Source: JAVBSX01 sp964576215
Lineage (GTDB): Bacteria; Planctomycetota; Planctomycetia; Pirellulales; Thermoguttaceae
Assembly (NCBI GenBank): GCA_964576215.1
Contig: CAZNVM010000137.1
Coordinates: 1-15,233, forward strand
Direction: 5' to 3'
DNA length: 15,233 bases
The notes beneath the pieces are model-generated. The model did no database searches. It was given only the letters and a program-made list of their open reading frames with translations, and was not told the origin of the DNA. Made by a program: the position numbers and the translations under genes. This document shows, piece by piece, positions 1-8,100 of the stretch (positions are counted from its first letter, which is position 1; each line of letters opens with the position of its first letter).

Positions 1-165
1 AAATTCTACAAATATTAAGCGTAACAATATTCATCAAAACACCACTTTTGACGCTTTTTTCACAGGATTTTACACTTTTTAATAACTACTATAACCCTAA
101 ACAGTTGCTATTGTTCGACTTATGATCGGACGCTAGTGGAATTTTCTCAAGTCTTGATAGTGCTG

Positions 166-194
166 TTGCCAAAACCGAAATTTTTTGTTAAGAT
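166..194 (+). promoter_or_regulatory. candidate sigma70-type promoter upstream of nnrD
   Basis: TTGCCA (166-171) and TAAGAT (189-194) are separated by 17 bp, matching the -35 consensus at 5 of 6 and the -10 consensus at 4 of 6. Transcription would start near 201, leaving a leader of roughly 285 nt before the nnrD ATG. This is consensus matching only, in AT-rich DNA where chance matches are common. Confidence 0.22.
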
Positions 195-426
195 GGGAAC
201 CGCTCCAAGAGATGTTGCGCTAAGTACGGATTTTTTATCGGGGAGTCGATATTTTAGCCCGATGGGTTCCTGTTCATAAAGAAAAGCAGACGCGTATAGC
301 CGAGTCCGACCATTTTCAGTGGGGATTCGGATCATGCAACTGTTTCTCCAGGCACCCCCTTAAAAACTTCGGGCTCCCAAAAAGTTCGTATGCAATATCT
401 TTCGGGGCTTTTTTAATTTCACAAAC

Positions 427-450
427 GCGGCGTACAAACCGCAACGCCGC
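427..450 (+). promoter_or_regulatory. inverted repeat in the nnrD leader
   Basis: GCGGCGT (427-433) and ACGCCGC (444-450) are perfect 7-bp complementary arms around a 10-nt loop. The dyad ends 35 nt before the ATG at 486. It could fold as a hairpin in the mRNA leader or act as an operator. No U-tract follows it, so it is not a typical terminator. Confidence 0.35.
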
Positions 451-485
451 TGTCAAGCGCGTACTCAAACTTCTTGGCGGTGCAA

Positions 486-1340
486 ATGTCCATCCTTCCC
501 GAACGCAATCCTTACAGTCACAAAGGCGACTACGGACATGTCCTCTGCATCGGCGGCTGCCGGGGCATGAGCGGCGCGATTGCGCTGGCAGGCCGAGCCG
601 CTTTGACAACCGGGGCGGGTTTGGTCAAGTGTGCCGTTCCGGGCACGGTTTTACCGACCGTTGCAGCGTTGAGCATGGAAATGATGACCGCTCCGCTTCC
701 TGAAGATCGGTTCGGTCGTATTTCGCTCGATGCTTATCGGGAAATTCTGCGACTGGGCGAAGCGGCAACCGTTGTCGCACTCGGTCCCGGTTTGGGGCGT
801 TCGCTCGGATTGACCGCGTTGGTCGCAAAACTGTACCGGGAAATCGCCAAGCCGATGATTGTCGACGCCGACGCTTTGAACGCTTTGGCCGAGCGAAAAT
901 TCGATAAAACGGCTTTTCCGCGAATTCTTACGCCCCATTCCGGAGAGTTCGCCCGGCTGTTGGGGCGACCGATTCCCAAAGAAAGCCCGTCCACTCAACA
1001 AGAGCGGATCGAATTGGCTTGCGATTTCGCAAAAAGAACCGACACGATCACGCTTCTGAAAGGACACGAGACGATTATCACAGACGGCAAAACCGCCGAG
1101 ATCAATCAAACGGGAAATCCCGGCATGGCAACCGGCGGAAGCGGCGACGTCCTGACGGGAATCATCGCCGGTTTGGTTGCACAACGCCTTTCCCCCTGGG
1201 AAGCGGCGGTCTCAGGAGCGTACCTCCACGGCAGGGCCGGCGATCTTGCCGCCGAAAAACTCGGCCAGGAATCGCTCACCGCCGGAGCGATGATTGACTC
1301 GTTGCACTACGTCGAGATCGGCATGACGATATATTCGTAA
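486..1340 (+). CDS. nnrD: ADP/ATP-dependent NAD(P)H-hydrate dehydratase
   Basis: This cytoplasmic metabolite-repair enzyme dehydrates the damaged cofactors NADHX and NADPHX back to NADH and NADPH at the cost of a nucleoside phosphate. The protein is about 284 residues and is a single-domain form: the NnrE epimerase half found fused in E. coli is absent and is not elsewhere in the window. Visible family signatures, counted from the ATG, are HKGDYGHVLCIGG near residues 12-24, the ribokinase-like block ALGPGLGRS near 98-106, VDADALNAL near 126-134, LTPHSGEF near 148-155, KGHETIITDG near 192-201 and TGNPGMATGGSGDVLTG near 209-225, whose Asp is the expected catalytic base. The ATG at 486 is chosen because the family normally starts a few residues before HKG and a GGCGGTG stretch precedes it. 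TTG at 474 and GTG at 480 are in-frame alternatives. The last 34 bp overlap dnaN on the other strand. Confidence 0.93.
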   Translation: MSILPERNPYSHKGDYGHVLCIGGCRGMSGAIALAGRAALTTGAGLVKCAVPGTVLPTVAALSMEMMTAPLPEDRFGRISLDAYREILRLGEAATVVALGPGLGRSLGLTALVAKLYREIAKPMIVDADALNALAERKFDKTAFPRILTPHSGEFARLLGRPIPKESPSTQQERIELACDFAKRTDTITLLKGHETIITDGKTAEINQTGNPGMATGGSGDVLTGIIAGLVAQRLSPWEAAVSGAYLHGRAGDLAAEKLGQESLTAGAMIDSLHYVEIGMTIYS

Positions 1341-2407
1341 CCGTCGTCGGTTTTCCAGTAAACCGGCTCTTCGAGCTTCAGGTAGGTCGTAATGCTCTTC
1401 TCTGCTTCAAAAACACGCAGAAATTCGGTTACGAATTTCGGATCGAGCCGCAAGGAAATTTTTTCACCTGTGTAGGAGACGGGAATTTCCACCGAAGATT
1501 CGCCCACTTCGGCACCGGAACCGGAAAGCTCCAGTTTTCCTTCGCTGAACGTGAAATCAACTCCCGGTTCTCGTTCCAGAGTTACAATTTGCGCCTGCTT
1601 GACACCGGACAACAGTGCTCCGGCAACGACCTCCACCTCTTTGTGTCCTTCGATATTCGGAATAATACTTTTCCAACGGGGAAATTTTCCTTCAATCAAC
1701 CGAGTGAAAAGGACCGTTTTTTCGGTCTCAAAAATACCGCGATGCGTGGAAACGGCGATCTTGACCGGTTCGTCTTCCGCCGCCGCCCGCTCAATCAGGG
1801 TCAACGCTTTCACCGGGAAAATCGACGATCCTTCCGGTTTGTGATCGTTGACGGTCTCGGCAACGCCGGGTTGGTGTGCCAAACGCCGACCATCGGTTGC
1901 AACGCAACCAATTTGATCCGGCCCGAAATCGAGATGAACGCCGCCGAGCGAATATCGGGCACTGTCTTCGTCGGTCGCAAAGGCTGTCCGTTTGATCATT
2001 TCCCGGAAAGTCTTCGAGGAAATCACATGGTACGCAGTCTCCTCGAACGGCTCGACTTCCGGAAATTCGTCGGTCGACTGGGTCGGAAGCTGCCAACGAC
2101 TCTTCGTTCCCTGGATCAGCGTTTTGTCGCCGTCCGTCGTGATGGTCAGCGTTTTATCACTGCTTTCCTGGAGGATTTGTTTGACGAGTTTCGTCGGAAG
2201 AATTGCATCGCCAGGTTTGTGAATCTCGCAACCGTCTACCACGGTGCGAATCCCAATTTCGGTGTCGGTCGCCATGAGTATCACAGCGTCCTTTTCCACT
2301 TTGAGCAACACATTTTGCAATACCGGCTTAACGTCCCGAACCGCCGCAACCGACGCCGCCAGTTGAAATGCGTGGGAAAACTTATCTCGTTCGCAACTGA
2401 TTTTCAT
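1307..2407 (-). CDS. dnaN: DNA polymerase III subunit beta (sliding clamp)
   Basis: The beta clamp is a ring-shaped dimer that tethers DNA polymerase III and other replication and repair proteins to DNA. The 366-residue product has the usual family length and three repeated clamp folds, roughly residues 1-120, 128-245 and 250-366. Recognisable blocks are VKPVLQNVLL (26-35), ATDTEIGI (46-53), RTAFATDEDSARYSLGGVHLD (140-160, split by conserved positions), ATDGRRLA (170-177), GKFPRW (240-245) and the C-terminal YIVMPIST. The start at 2407 gives the canonical MKISCERDKF. The open frame continues 16 codons upstream, but that extension is not clamp-like. There is no strong Shine-Dalgarno site. A candidate promoter lies at 2459-2466. 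No dnaA, recF or gyrB is adjacent, so this is not the classical origin cluster. The 3' end overlaps nnrD. Confidence 0.97.
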   Translation of the reverse strand: MKISCERDKFSHAFQLAASVAAVRDVKPVLQNVLLKVEKDAVILMATDTEIGIRTVVDGCEIHKPGDAILPTKLVKQILQESSDKTLTITTDGDKTLIQGTKSRWQLPTQSTDEFPEVEPFEETAYHVISSKTFREMIKRTAFATDEDSARYSLGGVHLDFGPDQIGCVATDGRRLAHQPGVAETVNDHKPEGSSIFPVKALTLIERAAAEDEPVKIAVSTHRGIFETEKTVLFTRLIEGKFPRWKSIIPNIEGHKEVEVVAGALLSGVKQAQIVTLEREPGVDFTFSEGKLELSGSGAEVGESSVEIPVSYTGEKISLRLDPKFVTEFLRVFEAEKSITTYLKLEEPVYWKTDDGYEYIVMPIST

Positions 2408-2546
2408 CTTGATTTTGATCTCTGAAAGGAATTGGGGGGAAAGAATAAGACACACGGCAGTATACCAAAGAAGTGAAAAAAGGGAAGAGGGAAAAAAGAA
2501 AAGAAGAAAAAAGAAATGTGTCGGCGAAACCTCCCCTCCTCGGAAA
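2408..2546 (-). other. intergenic region with a 42-nt purine run and the dnaN leader
   Basis: This 139-bp gap separates the helicase stop from the dnaN start, both on the minus strand. On the plus strand 2475-2516 is purine only (A and G, 42 nt), so the dnaN-sense strand is a pure pyrimidine tract. A GGTATACT box lies downstream of it in the dnaN direction. A weak 5-bp CGGCG/CGCCG pairing brackets the helicase stop and precedes the pyrimidine tract; it is too poor to call a terminator. Confidence 0.6.
2459..2466 (-). promoter_or_regulatory. candidate -10 box of the dnaN promoter
   Basis: Read on the minus strand this is GGTATACT, with TATACT matching the -10 consensus at 5 of 6. The position 17 bp upstream (CTTCCC) is a poor -35, but a long pyrimidine tract occupies it. 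The box lies about 51 nt before the dnaN ATG. The same GG-TA-A-T pattern recurs upstream of other genes in this window. Confidence 0.33.
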
Positions 2547-4310
2547 TCACGCCGCCTTTTTGATGTGTCGTGGCTTCAAATTGAACAGACCGAAAATTTC
2601 GTCCAGACTCATACCGCCGGACTGATTCAGTCCCCCTCGAACGCCGGAAAGAATCTCGTCGGAAAGATCTCGCTTGCGCCGTAGAATTTGGTCGATTTTT
2701 TCCTCTATCGTGTCCACGGAAACGAATCGGGAGACGATAACCGGTCCTGTGGTTCCGATGCGGTGCGCCCGATTGATTGCCTGATCTTCGACCGCCGGGT
2801 TCCACCATCGGTCAAAAAGAAAAACGTAACCGGCAAATTGAAGGTTCAGACCGACGCTCCCCGCTCCGTAACTCATCAGGATCACATGCGCATTTTTATC
2901 CTCCCGAAACTGCTTGATGACACCATCCCGCCGGGCCGACGGAATTTTTCCGTGATATTCCAACGGTCCGAATGGTGCTAAATGAGATTTCAGCTTCTCA
3001 AGCGTTTCGACCCACTGGCTGAAAATGATCGCTTTATGACCACTCTGGGCGATTTCGTCCAGGTCGGCACCGATTCGCTCCAATTTTGCGCTTTCCCCGG
3101 AAATCGGATCAAAATTGCAGATTTGTTTCAAACGGAGAATTCTTTCAAACACGTTTTTGACCGAAAGAACGCCTTCCCGGTCCATCTCATGGAGTTCATT
3201 TTTTGTGGCGGTCTCAACCCGAACGTAGGTTTCTTTTTGTTGCGACGTCAACTCAATGAAGCTGTCCAGCATCCTTTTCGGCGGCAGGTCTTCCTGAACT
3301 TCATCTTTCGTCCGCCGAAGAATATGATCCTTGACAATGGGACGGATTTCCGATGGTTTCAACCCGGATTTCAACAGGCCCCGTGCGAGAAACTCGAATA
3401 TTCCGACCAAATCTTCGGACGAGTTTTCAACCGGCGTTCCGGTTAAGGCCCAACTTCGGCGTCGCGGTATTGTCCGAGCCGCTTTGGCGGTTGCTCCGCT
3501 CTGATTTTTGATACGCTGCGATTCGTCGAGGACCACCAGATCGAACGTAACACCACCCCGGATTTGCGGGGAATCGTAATACTCCTTATCCCGATGGAGT
3601 AATTCGTAATTTGCGATTCGGACCGGCGTTTTTCTATCTTCCCGTTGCCAGTGCCATTTGCGTTGTTCCGCATTTCCTTCAATGATTTGAACGGGAATTT
3701 CCCGTGCCCAATGTTCAAATTCCCGTTTCCAATTGGAAACAAGCGGCTTAGGGCAAACGATCAGGACGTTTTTCAGTTCACCGATTCTCAAAAGCAGCCG
3801 AATGGTTAAAATCGCCTGCATCGTTTTTCCGAGTCCCATTTCGTCTGCCAGAATTGCAAAATGAGCACCGTAGAGAAACGCGATTCCTTCCCGTTGGTAC
3901 GGAAACGGATCGCCCGGTAAATCGAACATTTCCTGCGAAAAAATCGTTTCCAGCGGCGGCTGAAGAATGTATTGAAGCCGATCCTTGATTTTGATTGCGT
4001 CCGGCGGAATCCGGAATCTCGTGGTCGTCTGCGGCTCACCGGGTGCAGGACCGGGAAATTGAAGGATTGCCGGATTTTCACTTGTTTGTTCCGCTTTCGG
4101 AGGCACTTCGTTCGACGGCAGAGCAAAACGGTAACTTTTCGTTTCGACGGCATTACGAACCATCGGAACGGTAATCACTCGAATGCCCCCCGATTTCGGA
4201 AGCGCAAGCGTCTTGGTTTCAATGTCCCGCCCCCGGTGCATCGAACGATTCCAGCCGGTAATAAAAATTTCCGGCTGAAGCGTAAAATCGTATTGGGAAT
4301 GAACGTCCAT
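2547..4310 (-). CDS. SNF2-family DNA helicase/translocase (DEAD/DEAH superfamily 2)
   Basis: The 587-residue product is a Swi2/Snf2-type ATPase of the HepA/RapA-like group, expected to translocate on double-stranded nucleic acid and remodel protein-DNA complexes. The helicase core fills residues about 135-550. Motif I DEMGLGKT is at 156-163, motif Ia IVCPKPLVSNW at 184-194, motif II reads DESQ (262-265) rather than DEAH, motif III is LTGTPVEN (289-296), motif IV FSQW (430-433), motif V SYGAGSVGLNL (480-490) and motif VI QAINRAHRIG (510-519). The first 130 residues match no domain I recognise, and no SWIM zinc finger is visible. Target and partner are unknown. The upstream gap is filled entirely by the heptamer hairpin at 4316-4385, whose loop holds a -10-like GGTATGAT on this strand. 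The start is an ATG without a clear Shine-Dalgarno site. Confidence 0.93.
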   Translation of the reverse strand: MDVHSQYDFTLQPEIFITGWNRSMHRGRDIETKTLALPKSGGIRVITVPMVRNAVETKSYRFALPSNEVPPKAEQTSENPAILQFPGPAPGEPQTTTRFRIPPDAIKIKDRLQYILQPPLETIFSQEMFDLPGDPFPYQREGIAFLYGAHFAILADEMGLGKTMQAILTIRLLLRIGELKNVLIVCPKPLVSNWKREFEHWAREIPVQIIEGNAEQRKWHWQREDRKTPVRIANYELLHRDKEYYDSPQIRGGVTFDLVVLDESQRIKNQSGATAKAARTIPRRRSWALTGTPVENSSEDLVGIFEFLARGLLKSGLKPSEIRPIVKDHILRRTKDEVQEDLPPKRMLDSFIELTSQQKETYVRVETATKNELHEMDREGVLSVKNVFERILRLKQICNFDPISGESAKLERIGADLDEIAQSGHKAIIFSQWVETLEKLKSHLAPFGPLEYHGKIPSARRDGVIKQFREDKNAHVILMSYGAGSVGLNLQFAGYVFLFDRWWNPAVEDQAINRAHRIGTTGPVIVSRFVSVDTIEEKIDQILRRKRDLSDEILSGVRGGLNQSGGMSLDEIFGLFNLKPRHIKKAA

Positions 4311-4315
4311 TTTTT

Positions 4316-4385
4316 AATTACGAATTACGAATTACGAATTACGAATTACGAATCATACCCCAATTCGTAATTCGTAATTCGTAAT
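4316..4385. repeat. heptamer repeat locus A: AATTACG x5, loop, inverted copies x3
   Basis: Five perfect tandem copies of AATTACG (4316-4350) and a partial copy (4351-4353) are followed by a 9-nt loop (4354-4362) and three inverted copies (CGTAATT phase, 4363-4385). Positions 4331-4353 and 4363-4385 are perfectly complementary over 23 bp. The locus fills the gap between two leftward genes. Its right end touches the TGA stop (4385-4387) of the 197-residue protein gene and it stops 5 nt before the helicase ATG. It could act as a partial terminator, an mRNA 3'-end stabiliser or a site of slippage. The plus-strand loop sequence ATCATACC reads GGTATGAT towards the helicase. Confidence 0.95.
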
Positions 4386-4978
4386 CAATTCTTTTGGGCT
4401 TCCTCCAGAGCGAGACGGACACGGTCGAAGGGTTCGGAAAAGTTGATGAAACTGATACAATCGGTCAACCTTGCCGAGATTGCGGAAACTTCCATGTTCC
4501 GGTCGTTGGGAATCCATAAGGGAAAATCGGCAATTTGCGTTTCTTTCCAGCGTGTCATACTTAAACCGGGAACGCTACGGAGCGGTTGATACTGTTTTGG
4601 GGGTGCTTCGGCCCGCGAAAATAAGTGTTGATGCTCTCCGGAACCCATGCGGCCTGAAGCCGAATCCAAATGCGGAACGTAAATGATCGGTTGTTCTACG
4701 AAATCCTGAAGCGCAAGAACGCCGGGCAAATCGGTGAAAAGGAAATCAATATTCGCCTGCGATTTGCGGACCAGCGTTTGAGCGATCTGTTCTCCGAACA
4801 AATACGGTTCCAGGGCGTTTCCAAAGAGAATTTCCTGAGCACGATTCGGTTTGAGCGACGTGGTGCAGTGAAATTCGACCGGTCGGCCCACTGGATTGAG
4901 TACGAGAAATCCCCCAACGAATCCCGCAGAGGGATGGTTGATCACCGTAAGAAATCCAAGTAGCGGCGTTGTTTCCAT
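4385..4978 (-). CDS. conserved uncharacterised protein (planctomycete-type)
   Basis: The function is not known to me. The product is 197 residues, soluble, with no signal peptide, membrane segment or recognisable catalytic motif. The best-ordered part is the N-terminal half: METTPLLGFLTVINHP, then FVGGFLVLNPVGRPVEFHC near residues 20-38, and KPNRAQEILFGNALEPYLFG near 43-62. This reads like a compact alpha/beta domain, and I remember similar N-terminal sequences from uncharacterised planctomycete proteins. The C-terminal part is less ordered. The ATG at 4978 is chosen because the family begins at MET-PLLG; a GTG at 5005 would add nine unlikely residues. A 7-bp dyad occupies the Shine-Dalgarno position. 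The gene lies between the 1405-residue protein and the helicase on the same strand, and the heptamer hairpin begins at its stop codon. Confidence 0.8.
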   Translation of the reverse strand: METTPLLGFLTVINHPSAGFVGGFLVLNPVGRPVEFHCTTSLKPNRAQEILFGNALEPYLFGEQIAQTLVRKSQANIDFLFTDLPGVLALQDFVEQPIIYVPHLDSASGRMGSGEHQHLFSRAEAPPKQYQPLRSVPGLSMTRWKETQIADFPLWIPNDRNMEVSAISARLTDCISFINFSEPFDRVRLALEEAQKN

Positions 4979-5184
4979 ATTTGGCCGTCGCACCCCGTGC
5001 GACACGAAACGAAATTGACGTAAGAAGAGCGCAGACTTTCGTATGGTTCAAGAATCGGGTATCGCCTCCAGGAATCTTGAGTTTGACTAAAAAGAGTCAA
5101 GTCGCAATACGAATCAGAACTGCGCACAAGACAAGCGGTAAACCCAACGTAATCGTTAAAGTCACCCGTTTCAAACGAAATGGC
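4979..5184 (-). other. 206-bp gap between the 1405-aa gene and the 197-aa gene
   Basis: No recognised gene is present. On the minus strand it contains TTGACT-N6-AGTCAA (5083-5100), a 6-bp inverted repeat without a U-tract, a GGAGG (plus-strand cctcc at about 5066-5070) that is not followed by a usable start codon of a recognisable gene, and the start-proximal dyad 4987-5003. A possible 25-codon hydrophobic frame from TTG 5174 to 5097 is noted among the findings. Confidence 0.5.
4987..5003 (-). promoter_or_regulatory. triloop dyad just upstream of the 197-aa gene start
   Basis: GTCGCAC (4987-4993) and GTGCGAC (4997-5003) pair perfectly around three bases. The near arm ends 8 nt before the ATG at 4978, so a hairpin in the mRNA would cover the ribosome-binding region. 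The core CGCAC-N3-GTGCG is the same as in the dyad before parA at 9586-9604. Confidence 0.5.
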
Positions 5185-8100
5185 TTAAATGAACCGAACC
5201 CGTTTGCCCAGGGAATCGATTTGCTTATCAAGCTCTTTGCGGGAAAGGCGGATTTGCTGAAAATTGGGGGCCGGATTGAAAGCGTCATTCTCCGAATCGC
5301 CGTCTTTGGAATCAATCCGCGTCGTCATCACTTCTTCTTGGAGCGACGACAACCACTCGGGAATTTCGTATCCGACGCCGAGTGGTTCCCGTGCAAAGAT
5401 TTCGATCTGCCGCTCCAACTCCGGAAAGGTCGTTTTCGGTCCGTCTTCCCTGGCTTCCCGAATCGCGGCACCGACAAGGCCGCACATGCGGTCAATCTGG
5501 AGCGGACGTACAAATCGCTCCTGCAACCGTTCGTGGACGCTCGGCAACCACATTCCGTACTTTTCGCTGAGTCGGGTGTAGTGCCGTAAATGCTCTTCGG
5601 CGGCGTTATAACTTCGTTTGGCGACGGCCCGTTCCCAGAGATTGGCCGCTTCACTGCATTTCGAGCGGATCATACTGTCGTGAACCCAATAGACCGGCTT
5701 GAGATTCCAGGAAATCCGCTCGTACTCGGTAAGAACCCGTAACATGTCCAACAGCATGAACAATTTTTCCCCTTTGTCGGAATGGGTCGTCGTGCTGTTG
5801 TAATCGATATATTCGGAATAGTTTTCTGCGACCGATTCAAAGATAATTTCCAAACTGAAGATCGCTTCTTCCATCGAGATTCGGGCCGTTTCCAGGTCTT
5901 CAATCAGTTGAACGGCGGTGTCGAGGTCTTCGTCTTCGTTCTTCATTTTGATGAGCGAACGGAGATAGTTTTCCACCCCTTGGTGCAAAACGGCTCTTAA
6001 ATTACCGAACCCCATGAACTGTTGCGTGAAAATATCGTGCCCATAACGTTGGATAAACGCTTTAATGTCGTTCCAGACATTGCGATCCATCAGGGATTCA
6101 ATGGGAGAGATGCGAATTTGCCGGCTATGCGAAAGCCAGCTGGCCAAAAGCAATTCAATTAACCGTTCGAGGTAATCGACCAAAGCGTGATTGGCGGACG
6201 CAAACTGTTCGTCGTCTCTGGAAATACGCCAGGTTTTTGAGGATTCGGCAACGCAGTTGGCAATCGCCCGGGTCGCCGTCTCGACGAGGCGGTCGAACTC
6301 GGTAATCGCTCCCGGCTGCATCGTTTTCGCTTGCTCCATCGTTTGAATCGTTTCGAGCAATTGGTACGTTTCCGTAATAAGTCCGAGCCGTGGAACGTAT
6401 TCCAAAAGTCGCAGGATCACCTGTTGCAAACAACGGCATTTGACAATATCGGCAGCACTTCCTCCCCGGGAGGTCGGGATATAAAGAAGCGTCTCTTTGG
6501 ACAATTGCCGGAGCATGATCGACCAGTGGTCTTTGACACTTTTGACATCACTGCGAAAGATTGCGGAAAAAACCAATTTCACGGGGAGTTGCCATGGGGC
6601 GGTGCCGGGTATCGCACGGTTGTCTCCGAGCAACGATTGGATAAACAAAATGGTGTCCGCCGCTTCTACGCCGGTCCAGACGATCCGGTCGAGAAGAATT
6701 TCCTTCGTTCCCCGATGATGGTCGTACTCCATGAGCGATTCCTGAGTTCCACGCGGCGACGGAACCTTGTACTGGGAGACGCGGTTGAGCAGTTGCAGCA
6801 ATTTTTGGTGCATCAATTGGGCCTGTTCCAACCACATTTCCAGCCGTTGCCGCGCATCTTCGAGTTCTTCCGGTGTTCCCTGGAGTATCGGTGACCTGCC
6901 GGCAGCGTATTTCCAAAGTTTGAAAACCGTAACGAGGAAGGCAAGCCGGTCGCTGATTCGTTCCGTTTCGTCGGCCAACTCGAAATCATCGGGATCGCTG
7001 TAAAGCGGTTTCCTTTCGATAGTATCGTCGTCGATCCCGTCGTTCGCGGTGTCTTTGTAAACGACATTTTCATAAGCCGCGCTGAAAAGCGGATCGATTG
7101 CACCTCTTCGATCCTCTTCGTCGCCGGCGGGGAATTCCTTGTAAAGGGAATCGAAATAATTGTCCGGCGAGTCGTCGAAAGCCGTTTCTCCACCCCCGTC
7201 GAAAAAAACGGAATCGTCCAACTCGTTCGGATTTTCTTTTTTCCCTTTCTTCTTTTTCTTTTTACGGCGAGCGGATCGGGGATAAAATTCCTCCTCCCCG
7301 GCTCCGGATTCGAACATGCTTGCGTCCAGCTCCAAGTGCGGCACACTCCAATATTCGTCTGCGTTCACTTCGATAAAATCGAAGAATTTTTTCGTCAGCT
7401 CCCACCGCTTGGCCGAATCAATCGGAGCAAATGTTTTTTGATCGGACGGCTGGTCCTCCTTTTTCGCATTTTCGTCTTCTTTGGCTTTCCAAAGCGATTC
7501 CATCCACCGTAAAGCGATGGAGTGGAACGAATAATCCCCTTCGGTGAGCGGGATTTCCAGCATTTGACTGAGCCAGTGCATCATCAGGGCCATCGAGGCG
7601 ACGGGATCCCGTTGATCGAGCAATGCTTCCCCCAAAAGGACATAGGCTTTCGGCGATTTGAAGCGGTCCACATGTCGGCTCCAGAATGCAACGTCTCCGG
7701 CGGCGGTCCCCGCCTTGTGCCAGGCGGCAAGAGCCGTGGAAACAATTGCGGCGGACTCCCACGCGGCGATTCCGGAAAAACTTTCGACGCTGGAAACGTC
7801 GGTACTGCCGAACTGGTCCCACCAGCCTGCCAAATCGCTCATCTTGTCGGAAAGGTCCGCTTGAAGCTCCCCGTTTCCGCTTGCCGCCGCTTCTTTCTGG
7901 AGCCGGCTGTACAGGTCGAAAATGTCGTCGAGCAAATGAATCAAATCGTCGACCCGGTGATCGTGAACGCTGTTATCAATCGCCGGGAACAGACTGTATT
8001 GAGCACCAAAACCGAGGATCGTCCAGGGATCGACCAGCGCACCGCACGCGATTCCCCGTTTGAGCAAGTTTTCCATTTGCGGAATCAGTTCCGCCGCTTC

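Larger units (their letters stand above)
1..485. other. AT-rich leader region without a convincing gene
   Basis: No open frame here has the look of a protein. The first 130 bases are AT-rich and the rest is nearer the window average. The only open frames (147-335 and 316-609, both on the minus strand) have no recognisable motif, and the second runs antisense into the nnrD start. I looked for tmRNA, 6S, SRP and RNase P hallmarks and for a tRNA T-arm and saw none. The stretch holds a possible promoter (166-194) and a GC-rich inverted repeat (427-450) that could belong to the nnrD leader. A longer RNA of unknown type cannot be excluded. Confidence 0.5.

Noticed and set aside
316..609. 97-codon minus-strand open frame at the start of nnrD
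   Set aside because: It is antisense to the conserved N-terminus of nnrD, Arg/Cys rich and without motif.
1307..2407. Chromosomal replication origin next to dnaN
   Set aside because: No dnaA gene, DnaA-box cluster or recF/gyrB neighbours were seen; dnaN is flanked by nnrD and a SNF2 gene.
2522..2553. Intrinsic terminator of the SNF2 gene
   Set aside because: Only five base pairs (CGGCG/CGCCG) with a loop over 20 nt; the following tract is mixed pyrimidine rather than a U-run.
2404..2808. 134-codon minus-strand open frame overlapping the SNF2 gene end and the purine tract
   Set aside because: Its sequence is basic low-complexity followed by a Phe/Pro-rich translation of the pyrimidine tract, typical of an out-of-frame shadow.
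4316..4385. CRISPR-like array
   Set aside because: Units are 7 bp and contiguous, with no spacers; the inverted half also excludes a CRISPR array.
5083..5100. Rho-independent terminator after the 1405-aa gene
   Set aside because: The TTGACT/AGTCAA stem is only 6 bp, AT-rich, and not followed by a U-tract.
7236..7266. Programmed frameshift or slippage site in the lysine run of the 1405-aa gene
   Set aside because: A-rich codons are present, but the A-AAA-AAG heptamer is not in the required codon phase and the frame continues uninterrupted, so no frameshift is needed.
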